Part shown: positions 50,701 through 63,370 of the stretch, piece after piece
How positions within the stretch are numbered: the stretch's first letter is position 1
Layout of the letters: every line of letters begins with the position of its first letter
DNA from: Antedon mediterranea
Lineage: Eukaryota > Echinodermata > Crinoidea > Comatulida > Antedonidae
DNA: 64,000 nt
Assembly (NCBI RefSeq): GCF_964355755.1
Contig: NC_092672.1
Coordinates: forward strand, 16,552,501-16,616,500
Direction of reading: 5' to 3'
Made by a program: the position numbers and the translations under genes
Notes under the pieces: generated by a model
The model's database searches: none
Told to the model about the DNA's origin: nothing
What the model saw: only the letters and a program-made list of their open reading frames with translations

Positions 50701-52000
50701 GAGAGAGAGAGATAGATCAGCGAGAGAGAGAGAGATAGATCAGCGAGAGAGAGAGAGATAGATCAGCGAGAGAGAGATAAATAGATCAGTGAGAGAGAGA
50801 GAGAGAAATAGATCAGCGAGAGAGAGATAGATAGATCAGCGAGAGAGAGATAGATAGATCAGCGAGAGAGAGAGATAGATCAACCAGAGAGAGATAGAAA
50901 GATCAGCGAGAGAGAGAGAGAGAGAGAAGGATAGATCAGCCAGAGAGAGATAGATAGATCAGCGAGAGAGAGAGAGAGAGATAGATCAGCCAGAGAGAGA
51001 TAGATAGATCAGCGAGAGAGAGATAGATAGATCAGCGAGAGAGAGAGAGAGAGATAGATCAGCAAGAGAGAGATAGATCAGCGAGAGAAATATAGATCAG
51101 CGTGAGAGAGAGATATATCAGCGAGAGAGATAGATCAGCGAGAGAGAGATAGATCAGCGAGAGAAATATAGATCAGCGAGAGAGAGATAGATCAGCGAGA
51201 GAGAGATAGATCAGCGAGAGAGAGATAAATCAGTTAGAGAGAGATAGATCAGCGAGAGAGAGATAGATCAGCGAGAGAGAGATAGATCTGCGAGAGAGAG
51301 AGATAGATCAGCGAGATAGATAGATCAGCGAGAGAGAGATAGATCAGCGTGAGAGAGATAGATCAGCGTGAGAGAGAGAGATAGATCAGCGAGAAAGAGA
51401 GATTGATAAGCGAGAGAGAGATATATCAGCGAGAGAGAGATAGATCAGCGAGAGAGAGAGATAGATCAGCGAGATAGAGATAGATCAGCGAGAGGAGAGA
51501 TAGATCAGCAAGAGAGAGATAGATCAGCGAGAGAGATAGAGATAGATAGATAAGCGACAGAGAGATAGATAGATCAGCGACAGAGAGATAGATAGATCAG
51601 CGAGAGAGAGATAGATAGATCAGCGAAAGAGAGATAGATAGATCAGCGAGAGAGATAGATAGATCAGCGAGAGAGAGAGATAGATAGATCAGCGAGAGAG
51701 AGATAGATAGATCAGTGAGAGAGAGAGATAGATAGATCAGCGAGAGAGAGATAGATAGATCAGAGAGAGAGAGATAGATAGATCAGCGAGAGAGAGATAG
51801 ATAGATCAGCGAGAGAGAGATAGATAGATCAGCGAGAAGGAGAGAGATAGATCAGCGAGAGAGAGAGAGATAGATCAGCGAGAGAGAGATAGATAGATCA
51901 GCGAGAAAGAGATAGATCAGCGATAGAGAGATAGATCAGCGAGAGAGAGATAGATCACCGAGAGAGAGATAGATCAACGAGAGAGAGATAGATCAGCGAG
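46500..52000 (+). repeat. Second occurrence of the 3.34-kb higher-order family
   Basis: The order of variants matches 13.4-19.4 kb. GAGAGTGATAG is at 46889 and 50232 (offset 3343), GAGAGAAATATAG-type markers are at 47795 and 51083, and CAGTTAGAG follows each. Offset from the first block is about 33.23 kb (46889 against 13661, 47795 against 14561). This is a whole block re-used across unrelated higher-order arrays. Confidence 0.75.
47723..47766 (+). repeat. 44-nt pure (GA)n tract, longest seen
   Basis: The longest uninterrupted GA run I found. It lies at the same place in its higher-order unit as the 36-nt run at 14497. A polypurine mirror-symmetric tract of this length can in principle form triplex DNA. 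Confidence 0.88.
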
Positions 52001-53668
52001 AGAGAGATATATCAGCGAGAGAGAGATAGATCAGCAAGAGAGATAGATAGATTAGCAAGAGAGAGATAGATCAGCGAGAGAGAGATAGATCAGCGTGAGA
52101 GAGATAGATCAGCGACAGAGAGATAGAACAGCGAGAGAGAGATAGATCAGTGACAGAGAGATAGATCAGCGAAAGAGAGATAGATCAGCGAGTGAGAGAT
52201 AGATAAGCGAGAGCGAGAGAGAGATCAACGAGAGAAAGATAGATCAGCGAGAGAGAGATAGATCAGGGAGAGAGAGATAGATCAGCGAGAGAGAGAGATA
52301 GATCAGCGAGAGAAAGAGAGATAGATCCGCGAGAGAGAGATATATCAGCGAGAGAGAGAGATAGATCAGGGAGAGAGAGATAGATCAGCGAGAGAGAGAT
52401 AAATAAGCGAGAGATAGATCAGCGAGAGAGATATAGATCAGCGAGAGAGAGAGATAGATCAGCGAGAGAGAGATAGATCAGCGAGAGAGAGAGAGATAGA
52501 TCAGCGAGAGAGAGAGATAGATCAGCGAGAGAGATAGATCAGCGAGAGAGAGATAGATCAGCGAGAGAGAGATAGATAGATCAGCGAGAAGGAGATAGAT
52601 AGATCAGCGAGAGAGAGAGAGAGATAGATAGATCAGCGAGAGAGAGATAGATCAGCGTGAGAGAGATAGATCAGCGACAGAGAGATAGATCAGCGAGAGA
52701 GAGATAGATCAGCGAGAGAGAGATAGATCAGCGAGAGAGAGATAGATCAGTGAGAGAGAGATAGATCAGCGAGAGAGAGATAGATCAGCGAGAGAGAGAT
52801 AGATCAGCGAGAGAGAGATAGATCAGCGAGAGAGAGAGATAGATCCGCGAGAGAGAGATAGATCCGCGAGAGAGAGATATATCAGCGAGAGAGAGATATA
52901 TCAGCGTGAGAGAGAGTTAGATCAGCGAGAGAGATATAGATCAGCGAGAGAGATAGATCAGCGAGAGAAATATAGATCAGCGAGAGAGAGATAGATAGAT
53001 CAGCGAGAGAGATAGATCAGCGAGAGAGAGATAGATAGATCAGCGAGATAGAGATAGATCAGCGAGAGAGAGAGAGATAGATCAGCGATAGAGAGATAGA
53101 TCAGCGAGAGAGAGATAGATCAGCGAGAGAGCGATAGATCAGCGAGAGAGAGATAGATCAGCGAGAGAGAGATAGATCAGCGAGAGATAGATAGATCAGC
53201 GAGAGAGAGATAGATCAGCGAGAGAGAGATAGATCAGCGAGAAAGAGATAGATCGGCGAGAGAGAGATAGATCAGCGAGAGAGAGATAGATCAGCCAGAG
53301 AGAGATAGATAGATCAGCGAGAGAGAGAGAGAGATAGATCAGCGAGAGAGAGAGAGATCAGCGAGAGAGAGAGATATATCAGCGTGAGAGAGAGATAGAT
53401 CAGAGAGAGATAGATAGATCAGAGAAAGAGAGACAGATCCGCGAGAGAGAGAGAGATAGATCAGCGAGAGAGAGAGAGATCAGCAAGAGAGAGATAGATC
53501 AGCGAGAGAGATAGATCAGCGAGAGAGAGATAGATCAGCGAGAGAGATAGATCAGTGAGAGAGAGATAGATAGATCAGCGAGAGAGAGATAGATAGATCA
53601 GCGAGAAGGAGAGAGATAGATCAGCGAGAGAGAGAGAGATAGATCAGCGAGAGAGAGATAGATAGATC

Positions 53669-53699
<31 letters not shown>

Positions 53700-56600
53700 T
53701 AGATCAGCCAGAGAGAGATATAGATAGATCAGCGAGAGAGAGAGAGAGATAGATCAGCGAGAGAGAGATAGATAGATAGATCAGCGAGAGAGAGATAGGT
53801 AGATCAGCGAGAGAGAGAGAGATAGATAGATCAGCGAGAGAGAGAGAGATAGATCAGCGAGAGAGAGATAGATCAGCGAGAGAGATAGATCAGCGAGAGA
53901 GATAGATCAGCGAGAGAGAGATAGATCAGCGAGTGAGAGATAGATCAGCGAGAGAGAGAGATAGATCAGCAAGAGAGATAGATAGATTAGCAAGAGAGAG
54001 ATAGATCAGCGAGAGAGAGATAGATCAGCGTGAGAGAGATAGATCAGCGACAGAGAGATAGATCAGCGAGAGAGAGATAGATCAGTGACAGAGAGATAGA
54101 TCAGCGAAAGAGAGATAGATCAGCGAGTGAGAGATAGATAAGCGAGAGCGAGAGAGAGATCAACGAGAGAAAGATAGATCAGCGAGAGAGAGATAGATCA
54201 GGGAGAGAGAGATAGATCAGCGAGAGAGAGATAGATCAGCGAGAGAAAGAGAGATAGATCCGCGAGAGAGAGATATATCAGCGAGAGAGAGAGATAGATC
54301 AGGGAGAGAGAGATAGATCAGCGAGAGAGAAATAAATCAGCGAGAGAGATAGATCAGCGAGAGAGAGAAAGATCAGCGAGAGAGAGAGATAGATCAGCGA
54401 GAGAGAGATAGATCAGCGAGAGAGAGAGATAGATCAGCGAGAGAGAGAGAGATAGATCAGCGAGAGAGATAGATCAGCGAGAGAGAGATAGATCAGCGAG
54501 AGAGAGATAGATAGATCAGCGAGAAGGAGATAGATAGATCAGCGAGAGAGAGAGAGAGATAGATAGATCAGCGATAGAGAGATAGATCAGCGTGAGAGAG
54601 ATAGATCAGCGACAGAGAGATAGATCAGCGAGAAAGAGATAGATCAGCGAGAGAGAGATAGATCAGCGATAGAGAGATAGATCAGCGAGAGAGAGATAGA
54701 TCAGCGAGAGAGAGAAAGATCAGCGAGAGAGAAATAGATCAGCGAGAGAGAGAGATAGATCCGCGAGAGAGAGATAGATCCGCGAGAGAGAGATATATCA
54801 GCGAGAGAGAGATATATCAGCGTGAGAGAGAGTTAGATCAGCGAGAGAGATATAGATCAGCGAGAGAGATAGATCAGCGAGAGAAATATAGATCAGCGAG
54901 AGAGAGATAGATAGATCAGCGAGAGAGATAGATCAGCGAGAGAGAGATAGATAGATCAGCGAGATAGAGATAGATCAGCGAGAGAGAGAGAGATAGATCA
55001 GCGATAGAGAGATAGATCAGCGAGAGAGAGATAGATCAGCGAGAGAGCGATAGATCAGCGAGAGAGAGATAGATCAGCGAGAGAGAGATAGATCAGCGAG
55101 AGAGAGATAGATCAGCGAGAGAGAGATAGATCAGCGAGAGAGAGATAGATCAGCGAGAAAGAGATAGATCGGCGAGAGAGAGATAGATCAGCGAGAGAGA
55201 GATAGATCAGCCAGAGAGAGATAGATAGATCAGCGAGAGAGAGAGAGAGATAGATCAGCGAGAGAGAGAGAGATCAGCGAGAGAGAGAGATATATCAGCG
55301 TGAGAGAGAGATAGATCAGAGAGAGATAGATAGATCAGAGAAAGAGAGACAGATCCGCGAGAGAGAGAGAGATAGATCAGCGAGAGAGAGAGAGAGATCA
55401 GCAAGAGAGAGATAGATCAGCGAGAGAGATAGATCAGCGAGAGAGAGATAGATCAGTGAGAGAGATAGATCAGTGAGAAAGAGATAGATCAGCGAGAGAG
55501 AGATAGATCAGCGAGAGAGATAGATCAGCGGGAGAAAGATAGATCAGCTAGAGAGAGATAGATCAGCGAGAGAGAGATAGATCCGCGAGAGAGAGATAGA
55601 TCAGCGAGAGAGAGATATATCAGCGAGAGAGAGATAGATCAGCGAGAGAGAGATAGATCAGCGAGAGAGATAGATCAGCGAGAGAGAGATAGATCAGCGA
55701 GAGAGATAGATAGATCAGCGAGAGAGATAGATAGATCAGCGAGAGAGAGAGAGAGATAGATCAGCGAGAGAGAGATAGATCAGCGAAAGAGAGACAGATC
55801 CACGAGAAAGAGAGAGATAGATCAGCGAGAGAGAGAGAGATCAGCAAGAGAGAGATAGATCAGCGAGAGAGATAGATCAGCGAGAGAGAGATAGATCAGC
55901 GAGAGAGAGATAGATCAGTGAGAGAGAGATAGATCAGCGAGAGAGAGAAAGATCAGCGAGAGAGAGATAGATCAGCGTGAGAGAGATAGATCAGCGACAG
56001 AGAGATAGATCAGCGAGAAAGAGATAGATCAGCGAGAGAGAGATAGATCAGCGATAGAGAGATAGATCAGTGAGAGAGAGATAGATCAGCGAGAGAGAGA
56101 TAGATCAGCGAGAGAGAGATAGATCAGCGAGAGAGAAATAGATCAGCGAGAGAGAGAGATAGATCCGCGAGAGAGAGATAGATCCGCGAGAGAGAGAGAT
56201 ATATCAGCGAGAGAGAGATATATCAGCGTGAGAGAGAGTTAGATCAGCGAGAGAGATATAGATCAGCGAGAGAGATAGATCAGCGAGAGAAATATAGATC
56301 AGCGAGAGAGAGATAGATAGATCAGCGAGAGAGATAGATCAGCGAGAGAGAGATAGATAGATCAGCGAGATAGAGATAGATCAGCGAGAGAGAGAGAGAT
56401 AGATCAGCGATAGAGAGATAGATCAGCGAGAGAGATATAGATCAGCTAGAGAGCGATAGATCAGCGAGAGAGAGATAGATCAGCGAGAGAGAGATAGATC
56501 AGCGAGAGAGAGATAGATCAGCGAGAGAGAGATAGATCAGCGAGAGAGAGATAGATCAGCGAGAAAGAGATAGATCGGCGAGAGAGAGATAGATCAGCGA

Positions 56601-58750
56601 GAGAGAGATAGATCAGCCAGAGAGAGATAGATAGATCAGCGAGAGAGAGAGAGAGATAGATCAGCGAGAGAGAGAGAGATCAGCGAGAGAGAGAGAGATA
56701 TATCAGCGTGAGAGAGAGATAGATCAGAGAGAGATAGATAGATCAGAGAAAGAGAGACAGATCCGCGAGAGAGAGAGAGATAGATCAGCGAGAGAGAGAG
56801 AGAGATCAGCAAGAGAGAGATAGATCAGCGAGAGAGATAGATCAGCGAGAGAGAGATAGATCAGTGAGAGAGATAGATCAGTGAGAGAGAGATAGATCAG
56901 CGAGAGAGAGATAGATCAGCGAGAGAGATAGATCAGCGGGAGAAAGATAGATCAGCTAGAGAGAGATAGATCAGCGAGAGAGAGATAGATCCGCGAGAGA
57001 GAGATAGATCAGCGAGAGAGATAGATCAGCGGGAGAAAGATAGATCAGCTAGAGAGAGATAGATCAGCGAGAGAGAGATAGATCCGCGAGAGAGATAGAT
57101 AGATCAGCGAGAGAGATAGATAGATCAGCGAGAGAGAGAGAGAGATAGATCAGCGAGAGAGAGATAGATCAGCGAAAGAGAGACAGATCCACGAGAAAGA
57201 GAGAGATAGATCAGCGAGAGAGAGATAGATCAGTGAGAGAGATAGATCAGTGAGAGAGAGATAGATCAGCGAGAGAGAGATAGATCAGCGAGAGAGATAG
57301 ATCAGCGGGAGAAAGATAGATCAGCTAGAGAGAGATAGATCAGCGAGAGAGAGATAGATCCGCGAGAGAGATAGATAGATCAGCGAGAGAGATAGATAGA
57401 TCAGCGAGAGAGAGAGAGAGATAGATCAGCGAGAGAGAGATAGATCAGCGAAAGAGAGACAGATCCACGAGAAAGAGAGAGATAGATCAGCGAGAGAGAG
57501 AGAGATCAGCAAGAGAGAGATAGATCAGCGAGAGAGATAGATCAGCGAGAGAGAGATAGATCAGCGAGAGAGAGATAGATCAGTGAGAGAGAGATAGATC
57601 AGCGAGAGAGAGAAAGATCAGCGAGAGAGAGATAGATCAGCGTGAGAGAGATAGATCAGCGACAGAGAGATAGATCAGCGAGAAAGAGATAGATCAGCGA
57701 GAGAGAGATAGATCAGCGATAGAGAGATAGATCAGTGAGAGAGAGATAGATCAGCGAGAGAGAGATAGATCAGCGAGAGAGAGATAGATCAGCGAGAGAG
57801 AAATAGATCAGCGAGAGAGAGAGATAGATCCGCGAGAGAGAGATAGATCCGCGAGAGAGAGATATATCAGCGAGAGAGAGATATATCAGCGTGAGAGAGA
57901 GTTAGATCAGCGAGAGAGATATAGATCAGCGAGAGAGATAGATCAGCGAGAGAAATATAGATCAGCGAGAGAGAGATAGATAGATCAGCGAGAGAGATAG
58001 ATCAGCGAGAGAGAGATAGATAGATCAGCGAGATAGAGATAGATCAGCGAGAGAGAGAGAGATAGATCAGCGATAGAGAGATAGATCAGCGAGAGAGATA
58101 TAGATCAGCGAGAGAGCGATAGATCAGCGAGAGAGAGATAGATCAGCGAGAGAGAGATAGATCAGCGAGAGAGAGATAGATCAGCGAGAGAGAGATAGAT
58201 CAGCGAGAGAGAGATAGATCAGCGAGAAAGAGATAGATCGGCGAGAGAGAGATAGATCAGCGAGAGAGAGATAGATCAGCCAGAGAGAGATAGATAGATC
58301 AGCGAGAGAGAGAGAGAGATAGATCAGCGAGAGAGAGAGAGATCAGCGAGAGAGAGAGAGATATATCAGCGTGAGAGAGAGATAGATCAGAGAGAGATAG
58401 ATAGATCAGAGAAAGAGAGACAGATCCGCGAGAGAGAGAGAGATAGATCAGCGAGAGAGAGAGAGAGATCAGCAAGAGAGAGATAGATCAGCGAGAGAGA
58501 TAGATCAGCGAGAGAGAGATAGATCAGTGAGAGAGATAGATCAGTGAGAGAGAGATAGATCAGCGAGAGAGAGATAGATCAGCGAGAGAGATAGATCAGC
58601 GGGAGAAAGATAGATCAGCTAGAGAGAGATAGATCAGCGAGAGAGAGATAGATCCGCGAGAGAGAGATAGATCAGCGAGAGAGAGATATATCAGCGAGAG
58701 AGAGATAGATCAGCGAGAGAGAGATAGATCAGCGAGAGAGATAGATCAGC
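52000..58750 (+). repeat. Tandem 1.4-1.9-kb higher-order repeat units
   Basis: GCGTGAGAGAGAGTTAG recurs near 52917, 54833, 56239 and 57902, and GAGAGAGCGATAG recurs near 53124, 55043, 56447 and 58106. The steps are about 1.92, 1.41 and 1.66 kb for both markers. Shorter local copies of GCGGGAGAAAGATAG with AGCTAGAG occur near 55.53, 56.94, 57.03, 57.31 and 58.60 kb. They show block-wise gain and loss. Confidence 0.75.
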
Positions 58751-58759
58751 GAGAGAGAG

Positions 58760-61700
58760 ATAGATCAGCGAGAGAGAGAGATAGATCAGCGAGAGAGATA
58801 GATAGATCAGCGAGAGAGAGAGAGAGATAGATCAGCGAGAGAGAGATAGATCAGCGAAAGAGAGACAGATCCACGAGAAAGAGAGAGATAGATCAGCGAG
58901 AGAGAGAGAGATCAGCAAGAGAGAGATAGATCAGCGAGAGAGATAGATCAGCGAGAGAGAGATAGATCAGCGAGAGAGAGATAGATCAGTGAGAGAGAGA
59001 TAGATCAGCGAGAGAGAGAAAGATCAGCGAGAGAGAGATAGATCAGCGAGAGAGAGATAGATCAGCGAGAGAGAGAGATAGATCCGCGAGAGAGAGATAG
59101 ATCCGCGAGAGAGAGATATATCAGCGAGAGAGAGATATATCAGCGTGAGAGAGAGTTAGATCAGCGAGAGAGATATAGATCAGCGAGAGAGATAGATCAG
59201 CGAGAGAAATATAGATCAGCGAGAGAGAGATAGATAGATCAGCGAGAGAGATAGATCAGCGAGAGAGAGATAGATAGATCAGCGAGATAGAGATAGGTCA
59301 GCGAGAGAGACAGAGATAGATCAGCGATAGAGAGATAGATCAGCGAGAGAGAGATAGATCAGCGAGAGAGAAATAGATCAGCGAGAGAGAGATAGATCAG
59401 CGAGAGAGAGATAGATCAGCGAGAGAGAGAGATAGATCCGCGAGAGAGAGATAGATCCGCGAGAGAGAGATAAATCAGCGAGAGAGAGATATATCAGCGT
59501 GAGAGAGAGTTAGATCAGCGAGAGAGATATAGATCAGAGAGAGAGATAGATCAGCGAGAGAAATATAGATCAGCGAGAGAGAGATAGATAGATCAGCGAG
59601 AGAGTTAGATCTGCGAGAGAGAGATAGATAGATAAGCGAGATAGAGATAGATCAGCGAGAGAGAGAGATAGATCAGCGATAGAGAGATAGATCAGCGAGA
59701 GAGAGATAGATCAGCGAGAGAGAGATAGATCAGCGAGAGAGAGATAGATCAGCGAGAGAGAGATAGATCAGCGAGAAAGAGATAGATCGGCGAGAGAGAG
59801 ATAGATCAGCGAGAGAGAGATAGATCAGCCAGAAAGAGATAGATTGATCAGCGAGAGAGAGAGAGAGAGATAGATCAGCGAGAGAGAGAGAGAGATCAGC
59901 GAGAGAGAGATATATCAGCGTGAGAGAGAGATAGATCAGCGAGAGAGAGATAGATCAGCGAAAGAGAGACAGATCCGCGAGAGAGAGAGAGAGAGAGATA
60001 GATCAGCGAGAGAGAGAGAGAGAGAGAGATCAGCAAGAGAGAGATAGATCAGCGAGAGAGATAGATCAGCGAGAGAGAGATAGATCAGCGAGAGAGATAG
60101 ATCAGTGAGAGAGAGAGATAGATCAGCGAGAGAGAGATAGATCAGCGAGAGAGAGATAGATCAGCGTGAGAAAGATAGATCAGCTAGAGAGAGATAGATC
60201 TGCGAGAGAGAGATAGATCCGCGAGAGAGAGATAGATCAGCGAGAGAGATATATATCAGCGAGAGAGAGATAGATCAGCGTGAGAGAGAGATAGATCAGC
60301 GAGAGAAAGATAGATCAGCGAGAGAGATAGATCAGCGAGAGAAATATAGATCAGCGAGAAAGAGATAGATAGATCAGCGAGAGAGATAGATCAGCGAGAG
60401 AGAGATAGATAGATCAGCGAGAGAGAGATAGATCAGCGAGAGAGAGAGATAGATCAGCGAGAGAGAGAGAGAGATAGATCAGCGAGAGAGAGATAGATCA
60501 GCGAGAGAGAGATATATCAGTGAGAGAGAGATAGATCAGTGTGAGAGAGAGATAGATCAGCGAGAGAGAGATAGATCAGCGAGAGAGATAGATCAGCGAG
60601 AGAAATATAGATCAGCGAGAGAGAGATAGATAGATCAGCGAGAGAGATAGATCAGCGAGAGAGAGATAGATAGATCAGAGAGAGAGAGATAGATCAGCGA
60701 GAGAGAGAGAGAGAGAGATAGATCAGCGAGAGAGAGATAGATCAGCGAGAGAGAGATAGATCAGCGAGAGAGATATATATCAGTGAGAGAGAGATAGATC
60801 AGCGAGAGAGAGATAGATCAGCGAGAGAGATAGATCAGCGACAAAGAGATAAATCAGCGAGAGAGAGATATATCAGCGAGAGAGAGATAGATCAGCGAGA
60901 GAGATAGATCAGCGAGAGAGATAGATCAGCGAGAGAAAGAGATAGATCAGCCAGAGAAAGATAGATAGATCAGCGAGAGAGAGAGAGAGAGATAGATCGG
61001 CGAGAGAGAGATAGATCAGCGAGACAGAGATAGATCAGCGAGAGAGAGATAGATCAGCGAGAGAGAGATAGATCAGCGAGAGAGAGAGATAGATCAGCGA
61101 GAGAGATAGATAGATCAGCGAGAGAGAGAGAGAGATAGATCAGCGAGAGAGAGATAGATCAGCGAAAGAGAGACAGATCCACGAGAAAGAGAGAGATAGA
61201 TCAGCGAGAGAGAGAGAGATCAGCAAGAGAGAGATAGATCAGCGAGAGAGATAGATCAGCGAGAGAGAGATAGATCAGCGAGAGAGAGATAGATCAGTGA
61301 GAGAGAGATAGATCAGCGAGAGAGAGAAAGATCAGCGAGAGAGAGATAGATCAGCGAGAGAGAGATAGATCAGCGAGAGAGAGAGATAGATCCGCGAGAG
61401 AGAGATAGATCCGCGAGAGAGAGATATATCAGCGAGAGAGAGATATATCAGCGTGAGAGAGAGTTAGATCAGCGAGAGAGATATAGATCAGCGAGAGAGA
61501 TAGATCAGCGAGAGAAATATAGATCAGCGAGAGAGAGATAGATAGATCAGCGAGAGAGATAGATCAGCGAGAGAGAGATAGATAGATCAGCGAGATAGAG
61601 ATAGGTCAGCGAGAGAGACAGAGATAGATCAGCGATAGAGAGATAGATCAGCGAGAGAGAGATAGATCAGCGAGAGAGAAATAGATCAGCGAGAGAGAGA

Positions 61701-63370
61701 TAGATCAGCGAGAGAGAGATAGATCAGCGAGAGAGAGAGATAGATCCGCGAGAGAGAGATAGATCCGCGAGAGAGAGATAAATCAGCGAGAGAGAGATAT
61801 ATCAGCGTGAGAGAGAGTTAGATCAGCGAGAGAGATATAGATCAGAGAGAGAGATAGATCAGCGAGAGAAATATAGATCAGCGAGAGAGAGATAGATAGA
61901 TCAGCGAGAGAGTTAGATCTGCGAGAGAGAGATAGATAGATAAGCGAGATAGAGATAGATCAGCGAGAGAGAGAGATAGATCAGCGATAGAGAGATAGAT
62001 CAGCGAGAGAGAGATAGATCAGCGAGAGAGAGATAGATCAGCGAGAGAGAGATAGATCAGCGAGAGAGAGATAGATCAGCGAGAAAGAGATAGATCGGCG
62101 AGAGAGAGATAGATCAGCGAGAGAGAGATAGATCAGCCAGAAAGAGATAGATTGATCAGCGAGAGAGAGAGAGAGATAGATCAGCGAGAGAGAGAGAGAG
62201 ATCAGCGAGAGAGAGATATATCAGCGTGAGAGAGAGATAGATCAGCGAGAGAGAGATAGATCAGCGAAAGAGAGACAGATCCGCGAGAGAGAGAGAGAGA
62301 GAGATAGATCAGCGAGAGAGAGAGAGAGAGAGAGATCAGCAAGAGAGAGATAGATCAGCGAGAGAGATAGATCAGCGAGAGAGAGATAGATCAGCGAGAG
62401 AGATAGATCAGTGAGAGAGAGAGATAGATCAGCGAGAGAGAGATAGATCAGCGAGAGAGAGATAGATCAGCGTGAGAAAGATAGATCAGCTAGAGAGAGA
62501 TAGATCTGCGAGAGAGAGATAGATCCGCGAGAGAGAGATAGATCAGCGAGAGAGATATATATCAGCGAGAGAGAGATAGATCAGCGTGAGAGAGAGATAG
62601 ATCAGCGAGAGAAAGATAGATCAGCGAGAGAGATAGATCAGCGAGAGAAATATAGATCAGCGAGAAAGAGATAGATAGATCAGCGAGAGAGATAGATCAG
62701 CGAGAGAGAGATAGATAGATCAGCGAGAGAGAGATAGATCAGCGAGAGAGAGAGATAGATCAGCGAGAGAGAGAGAGAGATAGATCAGCGAGAGAGAGAT
62801 AGATCAGCGAGAGAGAGATATATCAGTGAGAGAGAGATAGATCAGTGTGAGAGAGAGATAGATCAGCGAGAGAGAGATAGATCAGCGAGAGAGATAGATC
62901 AGCGAGAGAAATATAGATCAGCGAGAGAGAGATAGATAGATCAGCGAGAGAGATAGATCAGCGAGAGAGAGATAGATAGATCAGAGAGAGAGAGATAGAT
63001 CAGCGAGAGAGAGAGAGAGAGAGATAGATCAGCGAGAGAGAGATAGATCAGCGAGAGAGAGATAGATCAGCGAGAGAGATATATATCAGTGAGAGAGAGA
63101 TAGATCAGCGAGAGAGAGATAGATCAGCGAGAGAGATAGATCAGCGACAAAGAGATAAATCAGCGAGAGAGAGATATATCAGCGAGAGAGAGATAGATCA
63201 GCGAGAGAGATAGATCAGCGAGAGAGATAGATCAGCGAGAGAAAGAGATAGATCAGCCAGAGAAAGATAGATAGATCAGCGAGAGAGAGAGAGAGAGATA
63301 GATCGGCGAGAGAGAGATAGATCAGCGAGACAGAGATAGATCAGCGAGAGAGAGATAGATCAGCGAGAGA
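58760..63370 (+). repeat. ~2,307-bp higher-order repeat, two near-identical tandem copies
   Basis: CCACGAGAAAG (58871, 61179), GAGTTAG pairs (59156 and 59510; 61464 and 61818), GATATATATCAGTG (60771, 63077) and CCAGAGAAAG (60951, 63257) all keep an offset of 2306-2308. Each copy contains an internal 354-bp duplication around GAGTTAG. The copies look almost identical, suggesting a very recent event. Confidence 0.85.
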
